Of a stretch of DNA of 25,262 nt, positions 25,202 to 25,262 are shown piece after piece (position 1 is the stretch's first letter; each line of letters opens with the position of its first letter). The stretch is from Ophiothrix spiculata (Eukaryota > Echinodermata > Ophiuroidea > Amphilepidida > Ophiotrichidae): NCBI GenBank assembly GCA_000969725.1, contig JXSR01S010543.1; one strand, given 5' to 3'. Made by a program: the position numbers and the translations under genes. The notes beneath the pieces are model-generated. The model was given only the letters and a program-made list of their open reading frames with translations. It had not been told where the DNA came from and searched no databases.

Positions 25202-25262
25202 GGACATTGCTGCCTTCTCGCAAAACGCGGTACACTATGAGCGAAAATACTTCACCACAGTG

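Overview
The window is animal nuclear DNA. It is AT-rich, with exons split by GT-AG introns, a secreted tolloid-type astacin protease, a long C2H2 zinc-finger array, tRNA-derived SINE pieces and many short inverted-repeat transposons. A marine invertebrate, perhaps a non-chordate deuterostome (echinoderm or hemichordate type), fits best. That is an inference from overall character; nothing here fixes the species. The 270 Ns at 11995-12264 show this is a draft scaffold.

Left part (1-7500): two plus-strand, apparently intronless reading frames. One is a 96-residue helical protein (1689-1979). The other is a 1077-residue, mostly disordered protein (4253-7486) with an N-terminal coiled coil and a 12-residue periodic Q-T-D repeat that looks like a multivalent dynein light chain (LC8) docking segment. 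Three palindromic or transposon-like features lie between them.

Middle (8032-20477): a minus-strand astacin metalloprotease gene. Eleven consecutive coding exons could be joined with matching splice phases: propeptide with the G-D switch motif, furin site, astacin domain with zinc motif and Met-turn, CUB1, CUB2, and two calcium-binding EGF domains. The signal-peptide exon was not found. The order resembles BMP1/tolloid without its third, fourth and fifth CUB domains. Introns carry a Tc1/mariner-like element with long inverted ends, several MITEs and tRNA-like SINEs.

Right part (20970-25262): a palindromic 33/43-bp satellite that appears to have grown out of the inverted end of a foldback element, a zinc-finger relic, a 'gggtc'-rich repeat, a minus-strand zinc-finger array of 12 intact fingers broken by a stop and a frameshift (probable pseudogene), and a TTAA-flanked MITE.

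No operon-like relation joins the genes. The protease would be secreted and furin-activated. The 1077-residue protein would be intracellular. The zinc-finger locus, if ever expressed, would have encoded a DNA-binding protein.
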